Shown here: positions 25,622-33,657 of the stretch, one piece after another
Numbering within the stretch: position 1 is the first letter of the stretch
Layout: the number at the start of each line of letters is the position of its first letter
Origin: Planctomycetota bacterium
Lineage (GTDB): Bacteria > Planctomycetota > Planctomycetia > Gemmatales > Gemmataceae
Direction of reading: 5' to 3'
Assembly (NCBI GenBank): GCA_016872605.1
Contig: VGZI01000053.1
Coordinates: 1 to 33,657 of the forward strand
Length of the DNA stretch: 33,657 nt
Notes under the pieces: generated by a model
Told to the model about the DNA's origin: nothing
What the model saw: only the letters and a program-made list of their open reading frames with translations
Database searches by the model: none
Position numbers and translations under genes: made by a program

Positions 25622-28600
25622 ATGGCGTTCAATCCGTTCGTCACCTTTCAGAAGAACAAACGCTTCTGGATGGCCGCCATCTTGATGATCTGCATGGTCA
25701 GCTTCGTCTTCTGCACCGGCATGCGCGGCGATATGTCCGAACGCATTCCTCAATGGTTCGGGTTCGGCAAAGGCGGCGGCAGCGTCGTTCGCATCGCAGG
25801 GCGAACGTACACCCGCAAAGACCTCGAAGACGTAAAAAGCCAACGCAATCTCGCCAATGCTTACATGCGCCACTGCAATGAAAGCGCCTATCGCAATGCC
25901 GACAAGGCCTACTTCGACGAGATCAGGAAAGAAGAGGAAGCCGAGAACAGAGCCGAGCGGCTCACTGAGCTTTCCAAACGGCTTCGCACCTTGGGCATTC
26001 GCAAACTACGGCCCCGTTACTTCGACGGCGATGTCAAGTATCGCGATCTTGAGGAATTTTTGCTCTGGCGGGCCGAGGCGGACCGTCTGAGTATTCGCAT
26101 CGATGACGAGCATCTGAAGCATCTCTTCCATGGCGAATTCTTCGACATGCTGCGGCCTGAAGACAGATCCAACGCCGAGCTCGAGGCACGCCGCGCCGGG
26201 GATCACCGTGATGCGACCCCTGAGCAGGTTCGCCAGGCGGTAGCCGACGAATTCCGCGTGCGCATCGCTCAGTACGCGGTGTTCACTGCCCAGCCGTATT
26301 CGTTTTTCCAGCGCAAGGATCGCCGCCTTTTGGACGGAAAGTTCCTCGATCCGAACATGCCGGACCAGCAGCGGGCGCTGATGACGTTGGCGCAAATTTG
26401 GGATTTCTACAAGGAAAAACGCTCCGCGTTCACGGTGAAGTTCACGCCGGTCTATGTGGAGGACTTCGCGCTGAACAAATTCTTCGACCCCAAGGCGAAG
26501 GACGCGAAATCGTTTTTGAACAAGAAGATCGAAGATCCCGATCCGCAGCTTCTGCGGGATTTCTTCGACGCCCACAAGAACGAAGCGTACGATCCGACGT
26601 CGTCGGGCTGGGGATTGGAAACGCCGGTGAAGATCAAGGTCGAGTATCTGTACGCCGATCCGAAGTCACCGGAATACCTTGGCGTTGCGGCGACGCTGGC
26701 GCAACTCAGCGTGACGCCGCCGCTCGTGTATGATCCGTTCCAGTCGCCGCTCGTGGCGGTAATCCGCCACGGCGCCTTGGAGAGTGACTATCGCCACAAG
26801 CTGGAAGCCCAGTACGAAGCGGTCAGAAAGAAAGAGCGTTACGACTCCGCGTCGCCGCTGATGACCAAAGACTACGCGACGCCCGTTCTGGAATATTTCG
26901 CCGTGCGGCATACCGAGGCGGCGGCAAGCTTGGTCGGCGCGGGAGCGATGGGCTCGCTAATGGGCGGTGGGACCTTCGCCGTTAGCGGAGACGCTGGCTT
27001 CCGAACCTGGGGAATGATCCAGCACCCGCTGGTAGGCGAGCCCGCCCCGCATCCAGAAAAGAAAGACGTCACGGTGCTGACGAAGCTCAAATCCAATACG
27101 TCGTACAACTTCGGCACGCCGGACGATTCCAAGAAACTCGATCCCAAAGCCAAGGGATGGGACTTGGCGGACCCGGATCTGGTTCTAAGGGAACTGGATG
27201 TCGCGCTGCGTTCCGAGGCCAAACGTCGCAACCTCAACTTCTTCACAAGTCCGGAGTTTACTCGGTATAACCGATGGAAGTACGCGGGCATGGTGGGCAC
27301 GGGCGCGACCGGTTCGCCGCTCGACGTGGGAGCGGCCTTCCTGCACTTCGATCCTGTGTTTGAGCCGCAAAATCACACCGTCGACACGGTGCGGCGCGAG
27401 CTGGAATCGATGCTCGATCATCGCACCGCCGAGCGCTGGGCGCAGGAGAACATGTGGAATGCCAAGAGAGACCTCGAGGCGGCCAGCGGCGATGCGTCCA
27501 AGTACAAACGCGAATTGAAGATCATCGTCCCAAAATACAATCTCGTCTACGGCCCACCCGAGGACAAGAAGGGGAATTACTACGACCAGTTCTCGATCGG
27601 CGCCGCGCCGGAATTCGCGGGACTTAAGGAATCGTACTTGAAGTACATGCATCAGATCAATCTCTTCGAGGGACGCGACACGCCGGACCGCCAGTTGACC
27701 GAGAAGGACTTTCACAAGCTGTTCTTCGGGGAAGCGGCATTCGTCGCCTCGGGAAAATTCGACGCCAAGCCTTGGCCTCCGGAGGTGAAAGCCAATCGGA
27801 CGCGCGACTTCCGATTTGTCGAGCCGCGTTTAAGCCGAGGCGTGACGCTACAAGCATGGGAGGAGCTCCGCAAGCACGTCGAAGGGCTCGATCCGACGCA
27901 GCCGGTGCCGAGCCTTGATCTTTTTCGCACGGCTCAAAAGCCGATGCTCTATTGGCGCACGGCCGTCATCCCCGCGCGGCGCGAGAACGACTATCGAAAG
28001 ATCGTTGATGACCTGCGTGCCATCGACGATCTGCGTCGCGCGCGTGCCGGCCTGGTCATTCTCGAAACGCTCGGCCGGGCGCTGGGCATCGATGGCCCTG
28101 AAAAGCTTTTGCGCGACCGTGCGGCGCAAATTGCCGTCAACGAGGCTCAACTTGAAAAAGACGAGGCCGACTTCCGCTTCATCGAGAATCGCGTGTTCGA
28201 GGGGCTCAAGTTCAAGCGTGCCCGCGAAGAGGCCGCCCTGCCGCATGCCAAAGCGCTCGCGCTCGAGTTGATCGACGTCAAAGACATCAAGGCCCGCGTC
28301 ACGCTCATGGAAAAGCACGCTGCCACCATGCGGCGGTCCACGATCGACATTCCGAATCTCACGGAGATGCACGCGGAGGACATCCTGCGCACCGAGGATA
28401 CCAACACCGGTGAAGTTCGCATGCCCAACAAGGACTATTTCCTGCCGTCTCTGGCAGACGGGACCATTATGTTCCCGCATGACAAGACGGTTGAGCAACT
28501 GATCAGCTTGCACGGCCTGAAAAAGCCGATCGAAGTCGGGACGCGGGAAATCGACGACATCAACAAAGATCTTTTCGAGAAGGCCAAGAAGAATAACCAG

Positions 28601-28888
28601 CCGGACGGCTACGTGCAAATCCTGACCAACAAGCCGCGCACCATTTTTTATGTCGCCACGATCACCGAAGGCCCGACGACGAACGATGCCGGGTTCGTTC
28701 GTTCGATGAGCGGCGCCAGTTCGATAGCCGGCGTCCTGCAAGGGCATCGCGACCTCTTCATCGAACGGGCGCAAAAAGCGCACGCGGAGCAGTATCGCCA
28801 GGCAATGCTCACCAGCTTGCGCATCACGCACGACTACAAGCTGATCGGCCCCGAGCTAGTTCGTCAAATCGACGGCGAACGCGAGTAG
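25622..28888 (+). CDS. Giant membrane-anchored SurA/PpiD-like periplasmic protein
   Basis: A 1088-residue protein. The ATG at 25622 has TGAGG six bases upstream. Residues 15-33 form one transmembrane anchor after FQKNKRFW, the topology of PpiD (short cytoplasmic start, large periplasmic body). The region after it (VVRIAGRTYTRKDLEDVKSQ) resembles the SurA/PpiD N-terminal chaperone domain. The remainder is highly charged and helical. I cannot find a parvulin (PpiC) signature, so isomerase activity is not supported. A role as a periplasmic folding factor is inferred from layout only. It stands alone between topA (divergent) and a convergent methyltransferase. Confidence 0.55.
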   Translation: MAFNPFVTFQKNKRFWMAAILMICMVSFVFCTGMRGDMSERIPQWFGFGKGGGSVVRIAGRTYTRKDLEDVKSQRNLANAYMRHCNESAYRNADKAYFDEIRKEEEAENRAERLTELSKRLRTLGIRKLRPRYFDGDVKYRDLEEFLLWRAEADRLSIRIDDEHLKHLFHGEFFDMLRPEDRSNAELEARRAGDHRDATPEQVRQAVADEFRVRIAQYAVFTAQPYSFFQRKDRRLLDGKFLDPNMPDQQRALMTLAQIWDFYKEKRSAFTVKFTPVYVEDFALNKFFDPKAKDAKSFLNKKIEDPDPQLLRDFFDAHKNEAYDPTSSGWGLETPVKIKVEYLYADPKSPEYLGVAATLAQLSVTPPLVYDPFQSPLVAVIRHGALESDYRHKLEAQYEAVRKKERYDSASPLMTKDYATPVLEYFAVRHTEAAASLVGAGAMGSLMGGGTFAVSGDAGFRTWGMIQHPLVGEPAPHPEKKDVTVLTKLKSNTSYNFGTPDDSKKLDPKAKGWDLADPDLVLRELDVALRSEAKRRNLNFFTSPEFTRYNRWKYAGMVGTGATGSPLDVGAAFLHFDPVFEPQNHTVDTVRRELESMLDHRTAERWAQENMWNAKRDLEAASGDASKYKRELKIIVPKYNLVYGPPEDKKGNYYDQFSIGAAPEFAGLKESYLKYMHQINLFEGRDTPDRQLTEKDFHKLFFGEAAFVASGKFDAKPWPPEVKANRTRDFRFVEPRLSRGVTLQAWEELRKHVEGLDPTQPVPSLDLFRTAQKPMLYWRTAVIPARRENDYRKIVDDLRAIDDLRRARAGLVILETLGRALGIDGPEKLLRDRAAQIAVNEAQLEKDEADFRFIENRVFEGLKFKRAREEAALPHAKALALELIDVKDIKARVTLMEKHAATMRRSTIDIPNLTEMHAEDILRTEDTNTGEVRMPNKDYFLPSLADGTIMFPHDKTVEQLISLHGLKKPIEVGTREIDDINKDLFEKAKKNNQPDGYVQILTNKPRTIFYVATITEGPTTNDAGFVRSMSGASSIAGVLQGHRDLFIERAQKAHAEQYRQAMLTSLRITHDYKLIGPELVRQIDGERE

Positions 28889-28910
28889 ATCGTCAGGGCC
28901 ATGCTTTCTC

Positions 28911-28977
28911 GTTTAGCCCCGCCTCGTAGAGGCGGGCGGGCGCGTCGTCCGCCTGCCTCTACGACGGGGGGCTAAAC
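28911..28977. terminator. Hairpin between convergent genes, likely bidirectional terminator or dispersed repeat
   Basis: Arms GTTTAGCCCCGCCTCGTAGA (28911-28930) and TCTACGACGGGGGGCTAAAC (28958-28977) form an almost perfect stem; the inner GCGGG/CCGCC arms extend it. It overlaps the last codons of the minus-strand methyltransferase, whose stop codon lies in one arm. Confidence 0.65.
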
Positions 28978-29732
28978 TTGGCAAAATGCAAAACGACATA
29001 TCGACAATAGCGCTGCCAGCCGGGCCATTTCATCAGCAACCAGTCATCGCACCAGCGCAAGCCGGCGAGTAACCACGACGACCGACAAAGCCGGCCCAGC
29101 ATCGCCAGTATCTGATAACCGCGAACGCGAAGGCGTGGGAACGATCGCTTCAAGCGGCACAGATCGGCGAAGGTTAGGGGAGATTCGTCGGCGGTGCGGT
29201 GTTTACCTGGGTACGGGAGTTCGCGTCGCGCCCAGTTGAGCAAGCGGTTGCCTGCCCACGGTTCGCAGAAGACGGCTTGTCCGCCAGGGGCCAAAACGCG
29301 GCGAAGCTCGGCCGCGGCGAGCTCTAGGTCGAGGTGGTGCAAGATGGCGTTGCCCCAGATGCCGTCGAACGCCTCGTCGGCGAAAGGAAGTCGCTCGGCA
29401 TCGCAAACCACGTGTTGTACCGAGGCATGATTGGCCTTGGCCCGCTGCGACGCTTCCTGTACATACCCGGCCGACAGGTCGCATCCGATGACCTGGGCGC
29501 CGCGTCTCGCCAGGACGACCGACGCCATGCCGTGGCCGCAGCCCAAATCCAGAATGCGCTTGCCTCGGACTTCGCCCAACAGATCCAATGCCGGCGCGAT
29601 CCAGGATTCGTGCTGCAGATAGGCGTCGTCGCTGAAGACGTAATCGCAGGGGCGCAGCGCACCGGCGCGCTGAGCGGCCTGCTCGTCGTGAAAAAGCCGT
29701 TCACTTTCCAGGCGAGTCCGATGCATGGGCAT
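28959..29732 (-). CDS. Class I SAM-dependent methyltransferase
   Basis: A 257-residue protein with the SAM-binding motif ILDLGCGHGMA (60-70), motif II around QVIGCDLSAGYVQEA, the acidic DAERLPFADEAFDGIW segment and ILHHLDLELAAAELRRVL, all typical of Methyltransf_11/UbiE-like enzymes. The basic C-terminal region (about 165-250) has aromatic, partly hydrophobic helices, perhaps a membrane-surface or lipid-substrate module. The substrate is unknown. Its final residues (FSPPS) and stop are formed by the shared hairpin at 28911-28977. It is divergent from the nitrilase gene across about 77 bp. Confidence 0.85.
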   Translation of the reverse strand: MPMHRTRLESERLFHDEQAAQRAGALRPCDYVFSDDAYLQHESWIAPALDLLGEVRGKRILDLGCGHGMASVVLARRGAQVIGCDLSAGYVQEASQRAKANHASVQHVVCDAERLPFADEAFDGIWGNAILHHLDLELAAAELRRVLAPGGQAVFCEPWAGNRLLNWARRELPYPGKHRTADESPLTFADLCRLKRSFPRLRVRGYQILAMLGRLCRSSWLLAGLRWCDDWLLMKWPGWQRYCRYVVLHFAKFSPPS

Positions 29733-29809
29733 CTCCGCGGCGTGGGCGATCCGTAATATACCCGGCGAGCCTTATTGACAACAACCCGAAGGTGGAGGGA
29801 GGCCGCGAG

Positions 29810-30649
29810 ATGACGCGTTGGAAGATTGCCGGCGTGCAGATGGATTGCGCTTTCGCGGATCGGGTGAAGAACCTGGACGCGATTCGCGCTCGCCTGCGCG
29901 AAGCCGCGGGAAATGGCGCCCGGCTCGTGATTTTTCCCGAGTGTGCGCTGCCGGGCTATTGCTACGAAAGCAAGGATGAGGCGCTGCCGCACGCCGAGAC
30001 GGTGCCGGGGCCATCGACCGAGAGATTGGCGACCGATTGCCGAACGCTGGATGTCTTCTCGGTGGTCGGATTGCTGGAGCGAGCTGGGGACAAGCTGTTT
30101 AACGTCTGCGCGCTGATTGGGCCGAGCGGTTTGATCGCGAGTTATCGCAAGATTCACTTGCCATTTCTGGGCGTCGATCGCTTCACGACGCCGGGGGATC
30201 AGCCGTTCGCGGTGCACGACATCGGCGGGCTTAAAGTCGGCATGAATATCTGTTATGACGGGAGCTTTCCGGAGTCGGCCCGGTGCATGATGCTTCTGGG
30301 CGCCGACCTCATCGTCCTGCCGACGAACTGGCCGACCGGCGCGATAGGGACGGCCAAGACGCTCATCCCCGCTCGCGCTCTGGAGAACCACCTCTACTAC
30401 GCTGCCGTCAATCGCATCGGCACGGAACGCGGCTTTCGCTTCATCGGCATGTCGCGCATCCTGGGGTGCACGGGCGAATTCCTGGCCGTCAGCGACGACG
30501 ACACTCCAACGATCCTCTACGCCGATATCGAGGCGCAAAAAGCGCGCGACAAGCACCTGGTGAACATTCCCGGCAAATATGAACTGCACCGCCTGCGCGA
30601 CCGCCGACCTGAGATGTACGGGACAATCGCCGCGACGAATGAAGAGTGA
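29810..30649 (+). CDS. Carbon-nitrogen hydrolase (nitrilase superfamily)
   Basis: A 279-residue amidase-type enzyme with the complete catalytic triad: E44 (FPECALPGY), K115 (YRKIHLPF) and C149 (NICYDGSFPE). The ATG at 29810 has GGGAGG about 7 nt upstream; a GTG at 29792 is in frame but less likely. Members hydrolyse amides or nitriles or condense N-carbamoyl groups. The substrate cannot be told from motifs, though the GDQPF and ARALENHLYYAAVNR segments are typical of the omega-amidase/carbamoylase-like branches. It is cytoplasmic, with no leader seen. Confidence 0.9.
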   Translation: MTRWKIAGVQMDCAFADRVKNLDAIRARLREAAGNGARLVIFPECALPGYCYESKDEALPHAETVPGPSTERLATDCRTLDVFSVVGLLERAGDKLFNVCALIGPSGLIASYRKIHLPFLGVDRFTTPGDQPFAVHDIGGLKVGMNICYDGSFPESARCMMLLGADLIVLPTNWPTGAIGTAKTLIPARALENHLYYAAVNRIGTERGFRFIGMSRILGCTGEFLAVSDDDTPTILYADIEAQKARDKHLVNIPGKYELHRLRDRRPEMYGTIAATNEE

Positions 30650-30712
30650 AGCACTTCGCCAAACGTGCCAAGCACGGTCCTCCGTTGCCAGCGCGTTTGG
30701 CCAACGCTCGGC

Positions 30713-31072
30713 TCATGGGAAGAATATCGAAGAGGACGGCCTGGTCTTCTCCGGCGCCGGCTGTGCGGGCTGCTTGGGGAGAAACGGGATTTGAATCACC
30801 GCTTGCGGCCCCGTGAACACGTTGCGCATCAGCATCGCGTTTTGGAAATGAGACCACGACGGCATCATCGCGCCGAAGTTGAGCGGCGTCGGCATCATTG
30901 GCCGAATCGACATCCCGGAGAAGTCAGGCTTGGCAAACGGCGCCGAAAAGAAGGATGATCCGCTCGGCAGCGCCGTCGTCCTCGCTCCGCCGGAGACGCC
31001 CAGCTGCGCCGACGCCGGCATCGCCAACGCCAGCGCCGCCCCGATCGCCAAAATCCAAACCTGTATGCGCAC
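30713..31072 (-). CDS. Small secreted protein of unknown function
   Basis: A 119-residue protein with a clear signal peptide (VWILAIGAALALAMPASAQ, cleavage likely after ASA). The mature part is rich in Pro, Ser, Phe and Met (KPDFSGMSIRPMMPTPLNFG) with no cysteine or recognised domain. Low-complexity composition suggests an unstructured envelope-associated protein. It is convergent with the nitrilase gene, and its start is divergent from the next plus-strand gene. Confidence 0.55.
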   Translation of the reverse strand: MRIQVWILAIGAALALAMPASAQLGVSGGARTTALPSGSSFFSAPFAKPDFSGMSIRPMMPTPLNFGAMMPSWSHFQNAMLMRNVFTGPQAVIQIPFLPKQPAQPAPEKTRPSSSIFFP

Positions 31073-31283
31073 GGTCCACCTCCCCCGTTTTCGACAATCG
31101 TTCTATTTCACCGTTTGACGAGCTGGCACAATACCGGGCGATCACGGGCCGTCAAGCCCGAAATCGAACCATAAGAGCTTGCGGCCACAACAATTAGCCA
31201 AGAACGCCCCTCTTTTTCATTGCACTCGCCCTTGGAATTGGACACAATAGCAGCGTGCATCATTCTCCTCGTGGGTCTTCATC

Positions 31284-32861
31284 ATGTGCCGATACATTTT
31301 TGGTTGGTGTTGCATTGCCATCCTGCCGTTGGCGTTGCTTTCCGGCGATGGCAAGGACGCTCAGGCGGAGAAAGCGAAGAAAAAGCGCGGCAGCTTTAGC
31401 ATCGGAAAGGACACGACCTTCGTCGATGGGCCGGTCGACGCGGATGGCTACGTCGATTACGAGACGGCTCTCAACGAACAGCAGCGAAAGGAAATCACGC
31501 CCGACACCAACGCCAATGTCGTGTTGTGCCGAGTGTTCGGCCCGCGCCCGGAAGGCGCCACCATGGCGCCGGCGTTCTACAAGTGGATGCAAATGGTCGC
31601 GCCACCTGACGAAGGAGAGTATTTCGTATCGCACAGCACGTACCTCTCGGGACTCAAGCTCCAATCGGATGCGTTGGAGGCGGCGCTGAAACAGTACGAG
31701 CAGGTCATGACGAAGCCGTGGTCTGCCAAAAAGTTTCCCGATGTGGCCGCATGGCTGGAGAAAAACGAAAAGCCGCTCGCCCTGGCCATCGAAGCGACCA
31801 AGAGGCCACGCTATTACTATCCGCTCGTGGCCCAACGCAAGGCCGGCAAATCGCAGGGGCTCTTGACGGCGCTCCTGCCCGGCGTGCAAAAGTGTCGAGG
31901 CCTGGGCAGCGCCCTCATCGTTCGCGCCATGCTCCGCATGCACGAGAAAAAAATCGATGAAGCCTGGAACGATCTGCTCGCGGTCCATCGGTTGGCTCGC
32001 CTCGTAGGCCGCGGCGGCACGCTCATCGAGGGGCTGGTCGGCGTCGCTCTCGACAATATCGCCTGCAATGCCGACCTGGCCTTCATCGAAGCCGCCAAGC
32101 TCGACTCCAAGAAGCTCAAGCAATGCCTGGTTGACTTGAAGGCGCTGCCCCCCATGCCGCGGATGGCCGACAAGATGAACCTGGCCGAACGGTTCTGGTT
32201 TCTGGAGTTTGTCATGATGCTCGACCGCGACGGCGTCGAGCAGCTCAAACAAGTCATGGCCAAAGAAAACGATGCCACGACGAAGCTCCTCGCCAAGATC
32301 GCCTTCACCGATATTCAGTGGGATTCGGCAATGCGAGCGAGCAACAAGTTCTACGATCGACTGCACGCCGCCATGTCGCTCAAGGAACGATCGGCACGCG
32401 AACGGGCGATGACGCTGGTCGAGAGGGACATCAAGGTGCTCAAGGGGTCGATCTCCAACATCGAAGATGTTTTGGCCCGAATCACGCGTGCGCCGAACCA
32501 TGCCGAGGCCAAGGGAAAGTACCTCGGCGACCTGATGATTTGCTTGCTGATGCCGGCGGTGGCCAAGGTGCAGACCGCGGCCGATCGAATCGAGCAGATG
32601 GAGCGCAACCTGCATGTCGCTTTCGCCCTGGCTGCGTACAAGTCCGACAATGGGAGCTTTCCGATGACGCTCGAAGCGTTGGCGCCGAAATATTTGGCGA
32701 AGGCGCCGAACGATCTGTTCAGCGAGAAGGCGTTGATCTATCGCACGACGGAAAAAGGCTACTTGCTCTACAGCGTCGGCGTCAACGGCAAGGACGATGG
32801 AGGCCGCGGCTACGATGACGATCCCGCCGGCGATGACCTCGTCGTCCGCATGCCTCGCTAG
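31284..32861 (+). CDS. Exported planctomycete protein of unknown function
   Basis: A 525-residue protein with an N-terminal hydrophobic leader (residues 4-20, YIFGWCCIAILPLALLS) and then a Lys-rich segment. The mature part is mainly helical. Its C-terminal end (LHVAFALAAYKSDNGSFPMT, then LAPKYLAKAPNDLFSEKALI and GYLLYSVGVNGKDDGG) resembles the C-terminal half of type II secretion pseudopilins, without the N-terminal pilin helix or prepilin cleavage motif. This pattern is common in planctomycete hypothetical proteins. I do not recognise the rest. The Cys pair in the leader does not form a convincing lipobox. Confidence 0.65.
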   Translation: MCRYIFGWCCIAILPLALLSGDGKDAQAEKAKKKRGSFSIGKDTTFVDGPVDADGYVDYETALNEQQRKEITPDTNANVVLCRVFGPRPEGATMAPAFYKWMQMVAPPDEGEYFVSHSTYLSGLKLQSDALEAALKQYEQVMTKPWSAKKFPDVAAWLEKNEKPLALAIEATKRPRYYYPLVAQRKAGKSQGLLTALLPGVQKCRGLGSALIVRAMLRMHEKKIDEAWNDLLAVHRLARLVGRGGTLIEGLVGVALDNIACNADLAFIEAAKLDSKKLKQCLVDLKALPPMPRMADKMNLAERFWFLEFVMMLDRDGVEQLKQVMAKENDATTKLLAKIAFTDIQWDSAMRASNKFYDRLHAAMSLKERSARERAMTLVERDIKVLKGSISNIEDVLARITRAPNHAEAKGKYLGDLMICLLMPAVAKVQTAADRIEQMERNLHVAFALAAYKSDNGSFPMTLEALAPKYLAKAPNDLFSEKALIYRTTEKGYLLYSVGVNGKDDGGRGYDDDPAGDDLVVRMPR

Positions 32862-32880
32862 CGGCGACGACGGGATTGAG

Positions 32881-33165
32881 TCACATGATCTTGACGTCGT
32901 GGACTGTATTGGTGCTTGTGGTGTTCACGGGGTCTGCCTGATTGTTCGGAGCGGGAGCCGGGTCGATGCGTGAGTAAATCTCCAGAGCATGCATGACGAT
33001 TTCCGCGTCGATGCCGCGATAGCGCGTGAAGTACGTGAGTTCGCCCTTGATGATGCCTTCCAACTCCACCACCCACTCGGTGAGTCCGTTTTTGAGCGCT
33101 TTATTGACGCGAACGCGAACGATGTGATCGAGATTGACATATTCCCCAGTGAGCTTAACCCACAT
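32881..33165 (-). CDS. Small hypothetical protein
   Basis: A 94-residue protein with no recognised family. It begins MWVKLTGEYVNLDHIVRVRV, a pattern of short strands often seen in small beta-rich proteins of unknown function. It has an acidic/aromatic middle and a polar, Asn/Thr/Pro-rich end. No leader or membrane segment. The stop lies 20 bp from the end of the convergent 525-residue gene. Confidence 0.5.
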   Translation of the reverse strand: MWVKLTGEYVNLDHIVRVRVNKALKNGLTEWVVELEGIIKGELTYFTRYRGIDAEIVMHALEIYSRIDPAPAPNNQADPVNTTSTNTVHDVKIM

Positions 33166-33319
33166 GACTTGCCCCGCATCGGATGTCCAAGCGTCCGTTC
33201 GGGATCGGATGCCCGGCTCTGTGCCTATACAAACTGTAGCACGAAAATCGCAAAGGCAAGCTTAAAAATAGCTTAAGACGAACGCAATCGGCGCCAGGGC
33301 GAAAAAACGGCATTCGGTC

Positions 33320-33349
33320 TTGGCGATTCGCGATCCGGTATCGTATCAT
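33320..33349 (+). promoter_or_regulatory. Possible promoter for tRNA-Leu
   Basis: TTGGCG (33320-33325) and TATCAT (33344-33349) with an 18-bp spacer lie 25 bp upstream of the tRNA 5' end. Match is moderate. Confidence 0.4.
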
Positions 33350-33374
33350 GAATTCACAAGCCGTTGCCCGGCAT

Positions 33375-33458
33375 GCCGAAGTGGCGGAACTGGCAGACGC
33401 GCCAGCTTCAGGAGCTGGTTCCCGTTAGGGAGTGGAGGTTCGAGTCCTCTCTTCGGCA
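33375..33458 (+). tRNA. tRNA-Leu, anticodon CAG
   Basis: An 84-nt cloverleaf. Acceptor arms GCCGAAG (33375-33381) and CTTCGGC (33451-33457) pair perfectly and A33458 is the discriminator. Anticodon stem CCAGC/GCTGG encloses the loop TTCAGGA, giving anticodon CAG at 33409-33411 (reads CUG). A long variable arm (TTCCCGTTAGGGAGT) is typical of class II leucine tRNAs, and GGTTCGAGTCC forms the T arm. CCA is not encoded. An integrase gene begins 123 bp downstream. Confidence 0.96.
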
Positions 33459-33581
33459 CTGTTGTAGGATAAGGGGTTGTGGCAAACACGGCCCCTTTCC
33501 TTTCCCCGGCAGCCCTTCATTTTCCGCCAAATTTCCGCCAGTAGGGGCTTTTCAGGGCGTTTCCAAAGTTGGGAGACGCAC

Positions 33582-33657
33582 ATGGCAGGCATCCGAAAAA
33601 AAGGCGACGGCTATCACTGCACCTTTCGATTTCAGGGGCAACGCTACTATTTTGCCA
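33582..33657 (+). CDS. Start of a phage-type (tyrosine) integrase, cut by window end
   Basis: Only the first 25 codons are visible: MAGIRKKGDGYHCTFRFQGQ then RYYFA. This is the compact strand-rich N-terminal arm-binding motif found at the start of many tyrosine recombinases. GGGAG lies about six bases upstream of the ATG. Together with the tRNA-Leu gene just upstream, the usual attachment site for such enzymes, this suggests the left edge of an integrated element. The catalytic domain is outside the window, so the family is inferred from the N-terminus and context. Confidence 0.65.
   Translation, partial: MAGIRKKGDGYHCTFRFQGQRYYFA

Noticed and set aside
31120-31140. TGGCAC at 31125 as a sigma-54 -24 box
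   Set aside because: No GC dinucleotide element at the required spacing and no suitable gene start, so a sigma-54 promoter is not supported.

Overview
The window looks like chromosomal DNA of a GC-rich planctomycete (phylum Planctomycetota). Pointers are a TIGR03067-type secreted protein, an MfnB homologue (planctomycetes carry archaeal-type C1 genes), a Ser/Thr kinase fused to a tubulin-like domain, very long periplasmic proteins with no close bacterial model, and many short palindromic intergenic repeats. I infer this from gene families; no rRNA gene is present to confirm it.

Layout. 1-2.9 kb: the tail of a sigma-70 factor, a 154-bp inverted-repeat element, a small membrane zinc-ribbon protein, glycogen synthase (glgA, minus) and a TIGR03067 protein. 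2.9-5 kb: two 7Fe-type ferredoxin genes in tandem separated by an Hsp70-tail-like remnant, a strong terminator, then ferrochelatase (hemH). 5.2-10.2 kb: an envelope cluster, kdsD - kdsC - a giant LptC/LptA-like protein, in the same order as the E. coli kdsD-kdsC-lptC-lptA locus. A 140-bp mobile palindrome sits between kdsC and the lptC-like gene. 10.3-13.9 kb (minus): mobA, a membrane histidine kinase and an NtrC-type response regulator, probably one transcript. 14.0-17.0 kb (plus): cysH, an Rrf2 regulator, a truncated haemoglobin, a ThiF/MoeB-like protein and a secreted ABM-domain protein, suggesting a sulfur/redox theme. 17.0-18.2 kb (minus): an ASCH-domain protein overlapping mfnB. 18.4-22.1 kb: the kinase-tubulin fusion, whose C-terminus is rewritten by a second, identical copy of the 140-bp element. 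22.5-25.2 kb (minus): topA with a 102-nt intergenic-type repeat inserted in frame. 25.6-33.2 kb: a giant SurA/PpiD-like membrane-anchored protein, a methyltransferase, a nitrilase-family hydrolase and three proteins of unknown function. 33.3-33.66 kb: tRNA-Leu(CAG) followed by the start of a phage-type integrase, the likely edge of an integrated island that continues outside the window.

The most distinctive signals are the kinase-tubulin fusion, the CTAG-bounded palindromic elements (three families, two copies each, each pair equal in length) that abut one another and gene ends, and the repeat that has become part of topoisomerase I. I see no CRISPR array, rRNA or complete transposase gene.
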